Part shown: positions 27,031 through 34,932 of the stretch, piece after piece
Numbering within the stretch: position 1 is the stretch's first letter
Layout of the letters: every line of letters starts with the position of its first letter
Assembly (NCBI GenBank): GCA_964469155.1
Contig: CAYXXU010000004.1
Span: forward strand, 19,383-83,382
Origin: CAIWKO01 sp964469155
GTDB lineage: Bacteria; Bacteroidota; Bacteroidia; Bacteroidales; CAIWKO01
Length of the DNA stretch: 64,000 bases
Direction of reading: 5' to 3'
Position numbers and translations under genes: made by a program
The notes under the pieces: generated by a model
What the model was told of the DNA's origin: nothing
Seen by the model: only the letters and a program-made list of their open reading frames with translations
Databases searched by the model: none

Positions 27031-27167
27031 CATTACTCATCAGATGACTCCTTTTCGACTACTTCAAGTCATCAGATGAGTTTTGATTTTTTAATGTGCA
27101 TTACTCATCAGATGACTCCTTTTTCGACTACTTCAAGTCATCGGATGAGTTTTGATTTTTTTATTAT
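27031..27167. repeat. Two tandem 68-bp units, each an inverted repeat
   Basis: Unit 1 arms are ACTCATCAGATGACT (27035-27049) and AGTCATCAGATGAGT (27067-27081); unit 2 arms are at 27103-27117 and 27136-27150. Units differ by a one-base indel and a substitution. Each arm itself contains the odd palindrome TCATC-A-GATGA. Confidence 0.85.
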
Positions 27168-27218
27168 TGAGTTGATTAGGGAAGTGGGAAGCCCCAAGCC
27201 CCAGGGTAGGAAATGGCT

Positions 27219-27352
27219 GAATCATCTCGTCAATTTTTTTTCCTCTTATCCTGAAGGATGAAATTGACGATCTGATTCATCCTGAAAATTCTCCGTTTTC
27301 TTTTTCTTCCTTTAGGACGAGAGGCAAAGAAAAGGAAACGGAGAATTTTTTC
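27219..27352. terminator. Two long hairpins, possible bidirectional terminators
   Basis: Hairpin 1 pairs GAATCATCTCGTCAATTT with AAATTGACGATCTGATTC with two mismatches. Hairpin 2 pairs AATTCTCCGTTTTCTTTTTC with AAAGAAAAGGAAACGGAGAA with few mismatches and is flanked by T-runs on both strands. They lie between genes ending at 26861 (+) and 27450 (-). Confidence 0.5.
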
Positions 27353-27449
27353 CCGACCATAGCTCACGCACAAAAGCCATCATTTACGATGCTTTTTCAG
27401 GCTAAAGGCTATCAGACTTTTAGCTTTTTAGTGAAAAGGAGAAATATAC

Positions 27450-27713
27450 CTATTCCACCAGGTCGAGCAGATCGCCCCAAAACATAAAGTGTCCCGGAGA
27501 TATTTTGAGCTTTCTGAAAAGGAGCATCTGAGTTTCGAACCCAGCGTTCATTTTGCCTTTCTCAATCTGGTTTAATGTCGATCGGTTTATATTCGCCATC
27601 GAAGCAAGTTCTTTCTGGGTTAATCCTGCCAGACCCCTGAGTTGTTTTAATCTGCTTCCAAAAGCCAGGGATTGCTTAGGAAACAAAACGATTTTGTGGC
27701 GTCTTTCTATCAT
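27450..27713 (-). CDS. XRE-family helix-turn-helix regulator
   Basis: An 87-residue protein that is almost entirely one XRE/Cro-C1 DNA-binding domain (about residues 18-75): FGSRLKQLRGLAGLTQKELA, then MANINRSTLNQIEKGKMN, where the recognition helix is NRSTLNQIEKG. The short basic N-terminus (MIERRHKIVL) is typical of HipB-like antitoxin or regulator proteins, but no toxin gene is adjacent on either side. A perfect palindrome with 9-bp arms at 27734-27753, starting 20 bases before the start codon, is a likely autoregulatory operator. Confidence 0.88.
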   Translation of the reverse strand: MIERRHKIVLFPKQSLAFGSRLKQLRGLAGLTQKELASMANINRSTLNQIEKGKMNAGFETQMLLFRKLKISPGHFMFWGDLLDLVE

Positions 27714-27733
27714 TTTTAATACTTTTTTTTTAA

Positions 27734-27753
27734 ATGTTGTCTAAAGACAACAT
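27734..27753. promoter_or_regulatory. Palindromic operator upstream of the XRE gene
   Basis: ATGTTGTCT and AGACAACAT are perfect inverted arms around AA. It lies 21-40 bases before the XRE start codon at 27713, the usual site of an autoregulated promoter operator. No second copy was noticed elsewhere in the window. Confidence 0.65.
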
Positions 27754-27913
27754 CGATTTTTAAATTAATATTAAAAATATGGTAAACTTTGCGTGGTGAA
27801 AGTGAATTGAGGATATTTTAGGATGAGGATATAAGGTTTTACTGTTCAATGTGGCTTTTAGTAAATTTCAAAATAGTGTTCTAAAATAAAGTATTCATTA
27901 AAAACAAAACATT

Positions 27914-28618
27914 ATGCCACAACCAGATTTATTGTACGATGTGAGCGACGCCGATTTGGCCGACGTCATGGCGGCCTTACTGGTGATTCGCACCAAACTG
28001 CCTTTTCTGTTGAATTTATCGAAAAATGACCGGAAAAGGTTACGTAAAATGGGTATCAAATTCGAGGGCTATGTGAAAGAAAACCTTGAGGCTGCATCAA
28101 GTTTTCCGAACGCAATTCCCGATGCTTATCCCATTGATAACCAAAAAAAGAAGTATAAACTATTTGATGTACTGACTGTGATCGCTAACGAGCATAACTC
28201 AATAGGTGAAGCTCTTGCCGATACACGTTTGCTGCTGGGCAGTCAACTGATTACCACTTCGGATATTTATTACAGTTCGTTGAAAAATGCGGCCAAGGGC
28301 AATATAACGATGGAAGAGGCTTTGGCTAAGATTTCCAGCATCTTTAAAAGGAAACCTCCTGCAATGCCTAAGGAGTTCAACATTCCGCCCAGCGGAGTAT
28401 TGAATATTGATAATGTTGCTACTGGCACCAAGCTGGTGGTTAGTGGCAATGGTATTGTCAGGTATAAGGCGGGCAATCAGCTTGCCAGTAAGGTTAGAGA
28501 ACCTGCACGGGTGGTAAATCCCAGTAGTGCAGATACCATACCGTCAGGTTGGACCAGCATTGAAGTGGTGAACCTGAGCCAGACCGACGCAACCACTATT
28601 CTGGTAAGGGTAAGATAG
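27914..28618 (+). CDS. Protein of unknown function, helical N-domain and beta-rich C-domain
   Basis: The protein has 234 residues with no signal peptide or membrane segment. The first roughly 155 residues look helical (YDVSDADLADVMAALLVIRT, then a basic KNDRKRLRKMG). After a Pro-rich linker (KRKPPAMPKEFNIPP) the last roughly 65 residues look beta-rich (VLNIDNVATGTKLVVSGNG, ending TTILVRVR), like a small carbohydrate- or ligand-binding sandwich. I do not recognise the family. It stands alone, preceded by the XRE operator region and followed by a strong terminator. If the XRE protein regulates anything besides itself, this divergent gene is the nearest candidate (inference). Confidence 0.75.
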   Translation: MPQPDLLYDVSDADLADVMAALLVIRTKLPFLLNLSKNDRKRLRKMGIKFEGYVKENLEAASSFPNAIPDAYPIDNQKKKYKLFDVLTVIANEHNSIGEALADTRLLLGSQLITTSDIYYSSLKNAAKGNITMEEALAKISSIFKRKPPAMPKEFNIPPSGVLNIDNVATGTKLVVSGNGIVRYKAGNQLASKVREPARVVNPSSADTIPSGWTSIEVVNLSQTDATTILVRVR

Positions 28619-28623
28619 GGCCG

Positions 28624-28638
28624 TCGCCGCCGCGGCGA
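28624..28638. repeat. GC-rich palindrome after the 234-residue gene
   Basis: TCGCCG and CGGCGA arms surround CCG, a very GC-rich patch between the stop at 28618 and the terminator at 28672. It resembles the palindrome at 5209-5222. Confidence 0.55.
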
Positions 28639-28671
28639 AAGGCGGCACAAGGAAATTTACAAGAGGCACAT

Positions 28672-28711
28672 AAAAATATCCGGTAGCGAATCACTGCCGG
28701 ATATTTTTTTT
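28672..28711 (+). terminator. Strong rho-independent terminator
   Basis: AAAATATCCGG and CCGGATATTTT form a long stem around a small loop, followed by T8. It ends transcription of the gene stopping at 28618. Confidence 0.9.
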
Positions 28712-28809
28712 GGTAAGTTTTTCCAGTCGTCTTCCACACGACTGTGCTATGTATTATTAAGGTAAGTTTTAATCCTGACAGCCGGCTCTGCCTGACCTAA
28801 ATGGAGCAG

Positions 28810-29024
28810 TAATTCACTGCTGCGTTGAGCAAATTTACTGCTCAGTTGCAAGATTGTTCTGCTCAGTTGCAAGAATTTACTGCTGCGTTGCAAGATTGTT
28901 CTGCTCAGTTGTAAGAATTTACTGCTCAGTTGTAAGAATTTACTGCTCAGTTGTAAGAATTTACTGCTCAGTTGCAAGAATTTACTGCTCAGTTGTAAGA
29001 ATTTACTGCTCAGTTGCAAGATTA
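28810..29024. repeat. 21-bp minisatellite, about ten units
   Basis: The unit is TTTACTGCTCAGTTGTAAGAA with C/T and small word changes between copies. Both strands are open in one frame and would translate as heptads (IYCSVVR on plus, FLQLSSK on minus), but no start or promoter supports a gene. It lies between the convergent genes ending at 28618 and 29250. A similar 21-bp array occurs at 47347-47590. Confidence 0.9.
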
Positions 29025-29126
29025 AACTACTTCTTTTTGACTGACTTTTTCTTCTGTAAGGCACGTCAGTAAAGGAATACATTAGTTATGGCGTGTGTTT
29101 GCAGGATATAGTATTACCTTCAGGCA

Positions 29127-29160
29127 TAAAAAAAGTCCGTCAGGTATGTTGACGGACTTT
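29127..29160 (-). terminator. Terminator of the small lipoprotein gene
   Basis: AAAGTCCGTCA (29132-29142) pairs with TGACGGACTTT (29150-29160). On the minus strand it is followed by a T-run, so it most likely serves the gene ending at 29250. Confidence 0.8.
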
Positions 29161-29249
29161 CTTTGAGATGATCAAACGGTTTTTCGATTTTCCATAGGCA
29201 TTTGTATTAAATAAAACCCAATGATTTGAAAAAGCGAAACCCTCCAGCC

Positions 29250-29534
29250 TTATTTTTCTGATTCTGCCGGCAGGCCTGCTGCTATTCCACTTGCATTCGG
29301 CTGTTCCATGGGCGTTTTAATTTTCTTGTCGCGCATGATTACATACTTACTATCGTATGCGGCAGGGTCACGGTCATCTGTAATGTCTGAATTTCGTTGT
29401 GAAACAAATTCAGGCGTGGCAGCCACTTTATTATTCTTTACATAAGGCTGTAAAGTTTCTTTTTCGCATGAACTAAGCGTAAGGCCTGTTATGGCTGCGA
29501 AAGCCAGGCTTAAAAAAATGCTGTTCTTTTTCAT
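29250..29534 (-). CDS. Small lipoprotein of unknown function
   Basis: A 94-residue protein with a lipoprotein signal peptide (MKKNSIFLSLAFAAITGL) and lipobox LSSC. The cysteine is followed by EKE; acidic residues just after the lipidated Cys are typical of Bacteroidota lipoproteins exported to the surface, so surface location is possible (inference). The mature part is short, polar and probably disordered (NSDITDDRDPAAYDSKYVIM). No family recognised. It is monocistronic with its own terminator at 29127-29160. Confidence 0.75.
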   Translation of the reverse strand: MKKNSIFLSLAFAAITGLTLSSCEKETLQPYVKNNKVAATPEFVSQRNSDITDDRDPAAYDSKYVIMRDKKIKTPMEQPNASGIAAGLPAESEK

Positions 29535-29686
29535 GATTATAGTTTTTAAATGAATTATTAAATTTAACCTTACAAAGGTCGGAACTATTCATGCCTGAAT
29601 TGTTGCACTTTTTTTGAAAAGAATTGCAAAATTTTGATATTTGGAAGATTACCTATTGAAAAACAGGTGTTTTGCACTATAATAAC

Positions 29687-30127
29687 TCAGCCGGTGAGTT
29701 TATTCAGTTTTTCAATGTTTCTGGTAATTTCGGGCAGATCGTTATCGGAATATCCAAGATACTTAACACAGGCTTCAATGGTCGAAAAGGCTTCGATATC
29801 GATATGCATTTGTTGGGTGAAGAGCTGTTTCAGATATTCTACCACCACCACCTGGTGGGGTTTGGTGGTCAGGAAGGCTCCTTTATTTTGAACCTTAAGG
29901 GCTTTCAGATACTGAACAAAAGCTGTAATCGACTCGAAAGTGGTATTGTCAATAAAAGTCTCAAATTCCCTGAAATCGACAATTGCCTTGTAGGTGGGAT
30001 CGTAAAGTGGATTGGATACCTCTGCCATTATCATCTGGGCTGCCTCATCGTCGGTAACATCACTTTTGAAACACTCAATGATTAACTTTAGATTGGGCAG
30101 TATCATGTAATTTACTTTCTTTTTCAT
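29687..30127 (-). CDS. STAS/SpoIIAA-like small protein, function unknown
   Basis: A 146-residue cytoplasmic protein. The order of predicted strands and helices (PNLKLIIECFKSDVTDDEAA, then YKAIVDFREFETFI, then KGAFLTTKPHQVVVVEYL, then IEAFSTIEACVKYLG) fits an alternating alpha/beta fold like STAS/SpoIIAA-like domains found in many Bacteroidota proteins of about 140 residues. This is fold inference only. A TACCTTCG sequence at 30152-30159 on the minus strand is a plausible -7 element. It stands alone. Confidence 0.7.
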   Translation of the reverse strand: MKKKVNYMILPNLKLIIECFKSDVTDDEAAQMIMAEVSNPLYDPTYKAIVDFREFETFIDNTTFESITAFVQYLKALKVQNKGAFLTTKPHQVVVVEYLKQLFTQQMHIDIEAFSTIEACVKYLGYSDNDLPEITRNIEKLNKLTG

Positions 30128-30439
30128 AGTCTTTCACTTTGATGACATTTACGAAGGTAGTGATAATTTGTGAAAAAGCCAAGTAAATTGATATTTATCA
30201 ATTCATAGAATCAAGAGGTAGCAATGTTTTTCAATCTGAATCAAGCCTGAATTATGGCGCCATACCTTTTAAGAAACCACTTTTTGTGGTATTTGGCATT
30301 TTTGTCGGTACACCCTTGCGGTAAGTTAAGCCTGGAAAAGTATTTCCTTTCTGTGGAAAACCCTGCCTTGAAATTATCGGCAATAGAACGGTGAAGATGA
30401 GGGAAATAATTTCTCACCACCGTGCCGCCAAAGCCGCCT
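30128..30439. other. Intergenic region, no supported gene
   Basis: The 312 bases between the STAS-like gene and the thioredoxin-like gene hold a possible -7 element (30152-30159). An open minus-strand frame of 76 codons also starts inside the 3' end of the thioredoxin-like gene. That frame has no recognisable domain or promoter, so I do not call it. Confidence 0.5.
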
Positions 30440-31003
30440 CTATTGTATGGTTCCCTTAAAGGTTGCGGCAAACTTTTCGTAGGTCATTTTATCAAAGGCG
30501 CCTTCGGCTATATAGTGCAGTATGACTTCCATTTCTTTGGCCACTTTATAACCTTTCAGCATATTCAGTATCTCGAATTTTTCGTTCAGTATCACATACG
30601 ATGGGTAAGACAGTTGACCCTGCAACAACGAAACGGCCAGCTGATGCGTGGAACGCGATTTATCGGGACTGGGATTTACATAAATGTTGCCATTGTACCT
30701 TACCGTATCTTTTCGTTCGGCATTCAGTTTCACAGGGTAAAAATTTCGGGCCATATAATCTCTGATAATACTGTCTTTAAAAGTAGAACTATCCATTTTA
30801 ACACACCATCCGCACCAGTCGGTATAAATATCAATAAAGATCTTTTTGGGTTTTTTCTGGTTCAGGGCATAGGCTTCTTCAAAGGTGTACCATTTGAATT
30901 CAACTTTTTCCGGTTTTTTATCTGCTTTATTCTTGTTTTTCTGGGCAAAGGCAACAGAGGTGATAACCATAATTGCTGTAAGCAGAAGCAGTGACTTTTT
31001 CAT
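30440..31003 (-). CDS. Exported thioredoxin-fold protein
   Basis: A 187-residue protein with signal peptide MKKSLLLLTAIMVITSVAFA, so it is periplasmic. A thioredoxin-like domain covers about residues 35-165, with the active-site motif DWCGWCVKMD (CxxC near residues 64-67) and a cis-proline segment QLSYPSYVILNE. This is the short Thioredoxin_7/DUF255-like type seen in single-domain periplasmic oxidoreductases. It probably reduces or isomerises disulfides in exported proteins. The mature N-terminus is Lys-rich. The upstream region is a CACAAAG-type repeat (31046-31145), with no clear promoter. Confidence 0.87.
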   Translation of the reverse strand: MKKSLLLLTAIMVITSVAFAQKNKNKADKKPEKVEFKWYTFEEAYALNQKKPKKIFIDIYTDWCGWCVKMDSSTFKDSIIRDYMARNFYPVKLNAERKDTVRYNGNIYVNPSPDKSRSTHQLAVSLLQGQLSYPSYVILNEKFEILNMLKGYKVAKEMEVILHYIAEGAFDKMTYEKFAATFKGTIQ

Positions 31004-31045
31004 AAAAAGAGTTTTTTCAAGCTTTCAATAATTTAATTATTTTTT

Positions 31046-31145
31046 GCCACAAAGGCTCAAAGGCACAAAGATTCACAAAGATATTTGCGTTAAAAATTGT
31101 TGTATTCTTAGTGTGTTCTTAGTGTTTTGGTGTCTTAGTGGCATG
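31046..31145 (+). repeat. CACAAAG-type dispersed intergenic repeat
   Basis: GCCACAAAGGCTCAAAGGCA followed by CAAAGATTCACAAAG, then a TTAGTGTGTTCTTAGTGTTT stretch that is the reverse-complement style of the same family. It fills the gap between the thioredoxin-like and helix-hairpin-helix genes. Confidence 0.75.
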
Positions 31146-31171
31146 TTTTTATTTCTTTTCTTAAATAGACT

Positions 31172-32101
31172 TTATTCCACACAAAGATACTGCGAAATTT
31201 TGAAATAATTTTTATCGTTTATCAGCATCGACTTCTTAATATCGCTCAACTGAACGTAGTTGCCATGCTTAATGCGATAATTGATCAGCGACAAGGCAAT
31301 GTTGTATCCTAAATAGGGATGCGCTTTCAACTGTTCGAAATCAGCCTGGTTGACGTTGATCTTACGCACGGCATTCGGATTAACATCGAGGTAGGGGATA
31401 AGCGGATTGAAGCGTGAAGTATCCATTTTATAGATATCAAGCAGTTGTTCAATGCTGTAATATCCGCCCAGTTTACTGCGATATTCTACAATCTGCCTGG
31501 CAAAGTAATCGCCTATACCCTTTATTTTCTTTAGTTCTTCCATACCTGCCGCATTTATGTCTGTTTTAATGATGCTGACTTCCTTTTTGGGATGCTCATT
31601 CTTTGGGTACTCCGGTTTGCTCAAATGAATTTCGATATAGGGTTCCAGAATGGCGTATTCCTCGGGGGAAATGCTGTACATTTTTTTGAAATCTTCTTTA
31701 TCATAGAACTTTCCTCCTTTCGTGCGGTAATTCTCTATCACCTTAGCCTGCTTAACCGAAAGACCCAGCGCCAGCCATTGTTCCTGTGTAAGCGTATTGG
31801 GATCGAAAGGGAAGGGGGTGAGGGTGTGTTCGGCCACGGAATGTTTGACATCGAAAATGTCGAAGTCTGGTTTCTGAGAATAGACTTTGGGTTTGTTCAC
31901 GATATCTTCCTGTGATTTCAGGTATGCTCTTACTTCCCGGTCGAAGGCTGTATAATCATAATGCTTATGCGAAAGAAAATAAGGATACAGGAAATAAAAC
32001 AGCAGGAGCAGCATAATAAGAGAGATCAGAACCAATATGCCTCTTCGCTCACTTTTACTGAACGAAAGAAAATCCTTAGCTTCTTTGATAACTCTTTTCA
32101 A
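31172..32101 (-). CDS. Membrane-anchored helix-hairpin-helix protein (ComEA-like)
   Basis: The protein has 309 residues. One membrane segment (about residues 22-42) is followed by a linker and three helix-hairpin-helix-type domains: about 100-155 (WLALGLSVKQAKVIENYRTK), about 178-240 (INAAGMEELKKIKGIGDYFA, the most canonical ComEA-like unit) and about 243-305 (INVNQADFEQLKAHPYLGYN). Such domains bind DNA without sequence preference. In competent bacteria ComEA draws in transforming DNA; with a single anchor and three such units this protein could do so, but no other competence gene is nearby. It is monocistronic between repeat-containing gaps. Confidence 0.87.
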   Translation of the reverse strand: MKRVIKEAKDFLSFSKSERRGILVLISLIMLLLLFYFLYPYFLSHKHYDYTAFDREVRAYLKSQEDIVNKPKVYSQKPDFDIFDVKHSVAEHTLTPFPFDPNTLTQEQWLALGLSVKQAKVIENYRTKGGKFYDKEDFKKMYSISPEEYAILEPYIEIHLSKPEYPKNEHPKKEVSIIKTDINAAGMEELKKIKGIGDYFARQIVEYRSKLGGYYSIEQLLDIYKMDTSRFNPLIPYLDVNPNAVRKINVNQADFEQLKAHPYLGYNIALSLINYRIKHGNYVQLSDIKKSMLINDKNYFKISQYLCVE

Positions 32102-32195
32102 ATTATTCTGTACTTTATGAGATAATTCAAAACCTGGTAATAATAAAGAATTATTGAAATCAATTTGTCAAAATTTGGTGTCCTGATGCTTTAGT

Positions 32196-32250
32196 GGCTA
32201 AAAATAAACTTGCCACCAATTCACCAATTCACAAAAATTCACAAAAAACA
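32196..32250 (+). repeat. Short CACAAAG/TTCAC-type repeat
   Basis: GCCACCAATTCACCAATTCA followed by CAAAAATTCACAAAAAAC: degenerate direct repeats in the gap between the convergently oriented ends of operons. Part of the same dispersed family as 31046-31145. Confidence 0.5.
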
Positions 32251-32285
32251 GTACAAAAAAACAGATCCATCATTTTAATGAATTA

Positions 32286-34910
32286 TTATCCACCTGAATT
32301 CGATCTTTTAAATCCTATGCGGCCTGCCGATCCGGTCTGGTTGTCAGTTAAACGGAATTCTTCTACATCCTGTAAGGTCAGGGTTTCCATCATCTGTTTG
32401 TTCCTTTGCGGCGCTGGAGTGTCGGCCATGCGCAATTGCTGGTTCTTAACGGCCTCTTCAATAGTGTTTCTCACCGTGCGGGCATTGCCGAAGAATTTAT
32501 CTTTGGCGGCAACCAACGAAGAAAAGTATTGTTTCAGATGTTCGCCTGCAGCATCATCGGGAGTCAGGTTGTCGTTCTGAAGCATTTGCAGACCGATCAT
32601 ATAAAGCTGTTCGGTAGTGAAATCATTAAATACAAAAGTTTTGTTGAACCTCGATTTCAGTCCGGGATTAGATTCGAGGAACAGTCGCATATTATCAGGA
32701 TACCCTGCCACGATCACTGCCAGTTCGCCCCGCATATCTTCCATATTCTTTAAGATAACCTCAATAGCTTCCCTGCCAAAATCATTTCCACCTCCTTCAG
32801 CCAAAGCGTAAGCTTCGTCAATAAAAAGAACGCCGCCCTTTGCCTGGTCGATAAGTTCTTTGGTCTTGATGGCGGTTTGACCCACATAAGCAGCTACCAT
32901 GCGTTCACGGTCGGCTTCTATCACATGACCCCTTTCGAGCAATCCCAGCGCTTTATATATGCGGCTCATGAGTCTGGCCAAAGTGGTTTTTCCGGTACCG
33001 GGATTCCCGATGAATACCGAATGCAGCGAAAAGCGGTTCAGGATATCCTTGCCCGATTCTCGATAGTATTTAACGAGTTTCACCAGTTCGTTCACCTCTT
33101 CCTTGCAACTCTCCATGCCGGTGAGTGCATTTAGTTCCTGAAGGCAATCGGCCAGCAGGCGTTCGTCGATCTTCAGGTCGAGACGTTTTACCTGCTGATT
33201 AAAGAACACATGTTGAATGTCCTCAAGAGAAATGGTAGAAAGTGCTTCAGGAGTCAGATCTTTGTAATCAGGCAGGTTCATCAGCCTCAATCCCAGGTGC
33301 ATCTTGCCTTCATCAATTACTGAAATGGCATAACGTGCATTTCCGAACGATTTGTCGCGGTTGCGGTAGGCTTCCACCAATCTTTTCTGAATTTCCGCCT
33401 TCGCATCTTCTGCCAGGGCAACCTTTTTCTTTCCGCAAGCAAACTCAGCGATCTGCATCAGTTCTTCCGGCAAATAATCGTCGAAATGGAAATAATAACT
33501 GAACCTCGATTTCAGTCCGGGATTGGATTCCAGGAAATTGTTCATTTCGGCCGGATATCCAGCTACCATAATGGCAATGTCGCCTTTTCCGTCTGACATT
33601 TCTTTTATGATTACTTCAATCACTTCCTTACCGAAATCCTTATCATCATCACCTTTGCGGGCGAGCATATAAGCTTCATCAATAAACAGAATGCCTCCGC
33701 GGGCCGCATCAATCAGTTTCTTTACTTTGGGTGCTGTTTGCCCTATATATTCGCCCACCAATGCACTGCGGTCGGCTTCTATCACGTGGCCTTTCGATAA
33801 AAGCCCCATTTTCTGGTATATCTTGCCAAGCAGATTAACCACGGTGGTTTTGCCTGTACCGGGATTTCCTGTGAAAACACTGTGCAGGCTGATCTTTTCG
33901 CTCTCTTCGAAGCCTTTTTCTTTGCGAAGCTTCAGGAAATCGATGTATTTGATGTGCTCTTTGATCTTTTGCTTCACCGACGTCAATCCTATCAGTTCTT
34001 CTAAATTCTTGAGCACATTTTCCATGGTTTCTTCCTGAACGGCAGGGGTACCGGGTTGGCTGCTGAGATCGTGAAAAGGTGTTTTCTGAACTTCAAAGCT
34101 TCCTTCTATCTCTTCATCGCCCACCCCGAAAGAAACTGCTCCTATAAGGGTATCCATAAAAACAATTTCCACCGAATAGGCATCATCCTTCCACGATCCC
34201 GGTTTATCGGTTCCCCAGCCTTCGGTGATGGTAAATTCGGTTCCAATTGTATTTGGTGCAACGTAACCCGGCGATACTATTGAGGTTTTGGCCTGGCCCG
34301 AATCATCATAAATATTGAAAAAGAACTCGTAGAACCAATCGGAGTTGGTCTTGTTTCTCAATTTCAATTCTGTCCAGATGTAGGTAGCCTGGTCGCGTTT
34401 AAACTTCTTCAGGTATCTCCTTTCTGCTTCTTCTATGCGGTCGAAGGGCCCGGGATATACTTTTATTGAAATAAGTTCGAAATAGGGGTTGTCGGCAAAG
34501 CTTACTTTGCCCACATCTTCCACATGAAATTTGTTGGCGCCGACGAATTCGCCGTCAATATAGGCTTCCCAGACATAATCGCCCTTGAACCAGAAACTGC
34601 CTGCTTTCTCATTACCCCATCCATCGCGTATTATCACCACATTATCTTCCATTTTAATGACCTGGTCCGATTCGAGGCTGCAAAGTTCATCCCTTTTGGA
34701 ACCTGTGAGGGCAAATGCTTTTAAACTCACTTTGGCAGTCCATTCTTCCTCATCGAAGAGTTTGTTATAGAACGAGAATTCGGTCCATATATAGGTGGTT
34801 TCAGCTCTGTCGAATACCGTGCGGTATTTTTTTGAGGAGTTTATCATCCATTCTTCAGACGAAAATACATTGAGGCTTTTGAATTTGTATTTGGTCATTC
34901 CTTCTTTCAT
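32286..34910 (-). CDS. Tandem AAA+ ATPase (CbbX/SpoVK type) with duplicated beta-rich N-domain
   Basis: The protein has 874 residues. Two copies of a beta-rich domain come first (about 10-130 and 135-280); both contain TYIWTE and a W-G-[NT]-[ED]-K-x-G-S motif. Two CbbX/SpoVK-type AAA+ modules follow. Module 1 (about 300-560): Walker A GNPGTGKTT near 348, Walker B GGILFIDEAY near 407, and NPGLKSRF. Module 2 (about 570-830): Walker A GNPGTGKTT near 635, Walker B GGVLFIDEAYAL near 694, and NPGLKSRFN. Both modules look catalytically intact. Such ATPases remodel protein partners as hexamers. The substrate is unknown. The gene begins 22 bases after a small membrane protein gene, its likely operon partner. 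Confidence 0.92.
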   Translation of the reverse strand: MKEGMTKYKFKSLNVFSSEEWMINSSKKYRTVFDRAETTYIWTEFSFYNKLFDEEEWTAKVSLKAFALTGSKRDELCSLESDQVIKMEDNVVIIRDGWGNEKAGSFWFKGDYVWEAYIDGEFVGANKFHVEDVGKVSFADNPYFELISIKVYPGPFDRIEEAERRYLKKFKRDQATYIWTELKLRNKTNSDWFYEFFFNIYDDSGQAKTSIVSPGYVAPNTIGTEFTITEGWGTDKPGSWKDDAYSVEIVFMDTLIGAVSFGVGDEEIEGSFEVQKTPFHDLSSQPGTPAVQEETMENVLKNLEELIGLTSVKQKIKEHIKYIDFLKLRKEKGFEESEKISLHSVFTGNPGTGKTTVVNLLGKIYQKMGLLSKGHVIEADRSALVGEYIGQTAPKVKKLIDAARGGILFIDEAYMLARKGDDDKDFGKEVIEVIIKEMSDGKGDIAIMVAGYPAEMNNFLESNPGLKSRFSYYFHFDDYLPEELMQIAEFACGKKKVALAEDAKAEIQKRLVEAYRNRDKSFGNARYAISVIDEGKMHLGLRLMNLPDYKDLTPEALSTISLEDIQHVFFNQQVKRLDLKIDERLLADCLQELNALTGMESCKEEVNELVKLVKYYRESGKDILNRFSLHSVFIGNPGTGKTTLARLMSRIYKALGLLERGHVIEADRERMVAAYVGQTAIKTKELIDQAKGGVLFIDEAYALAEGGGNDFGREAIEVILKNMEDMRGELAVIVAGYPDNMRLFLESNPGLKSRFNKTFVFNDFTTEQLYMIGLQMLQNDNLTPDDAAGEHLKQYFSSLVAAKDKFFGNARTVRNTIEEAVKNQQLRMADTPAPQRNKQMMETLTLQDVEEFRLTDNQTGSAGRIGFKRSNSGG

Positions 34911-34932
34911 AAATGTTCAGATTAAAAACTAA

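Larger units (their letters stand above)
26862..27449. other. Hairpin-rich intergenic region between convergent genes
   Basis: No gene is supported over 588 bases. It holds two tandem 68-bp hairpin units (27031-27167), a hairpin with 18-base arms (27219-27236 with 27261-27278) and another with arms of about 22 bases (27284-27308 with 27326-27352). ORFs crossing it translate the repeats and look spurious. Confidence 0.7.

Noticed and set aside
27031..27167. CRISPR repeats with palindromic ends
   Set aside because: Only two copies in direct tandem, with no variable spacer between them.
28810..29024. CRISPR-like array
   Set aside because: Units are adjacent 21-bp copies with no unique spacers, and no cas genes are in view; it is a minisatellite.
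30241..30471. Minus-strand ORF of 76 codons
   Set aside because: It begins inside the 3' end of the thioredoxin-like gene and shows no recognisable domain, signal or promoter. Codons are not implausible, so it stays uncertain.
32194..34770. Multiple plus-strand ORFs
   Set aside because: All are antisense to the double AAA+ ATPase gene and have no family signal.
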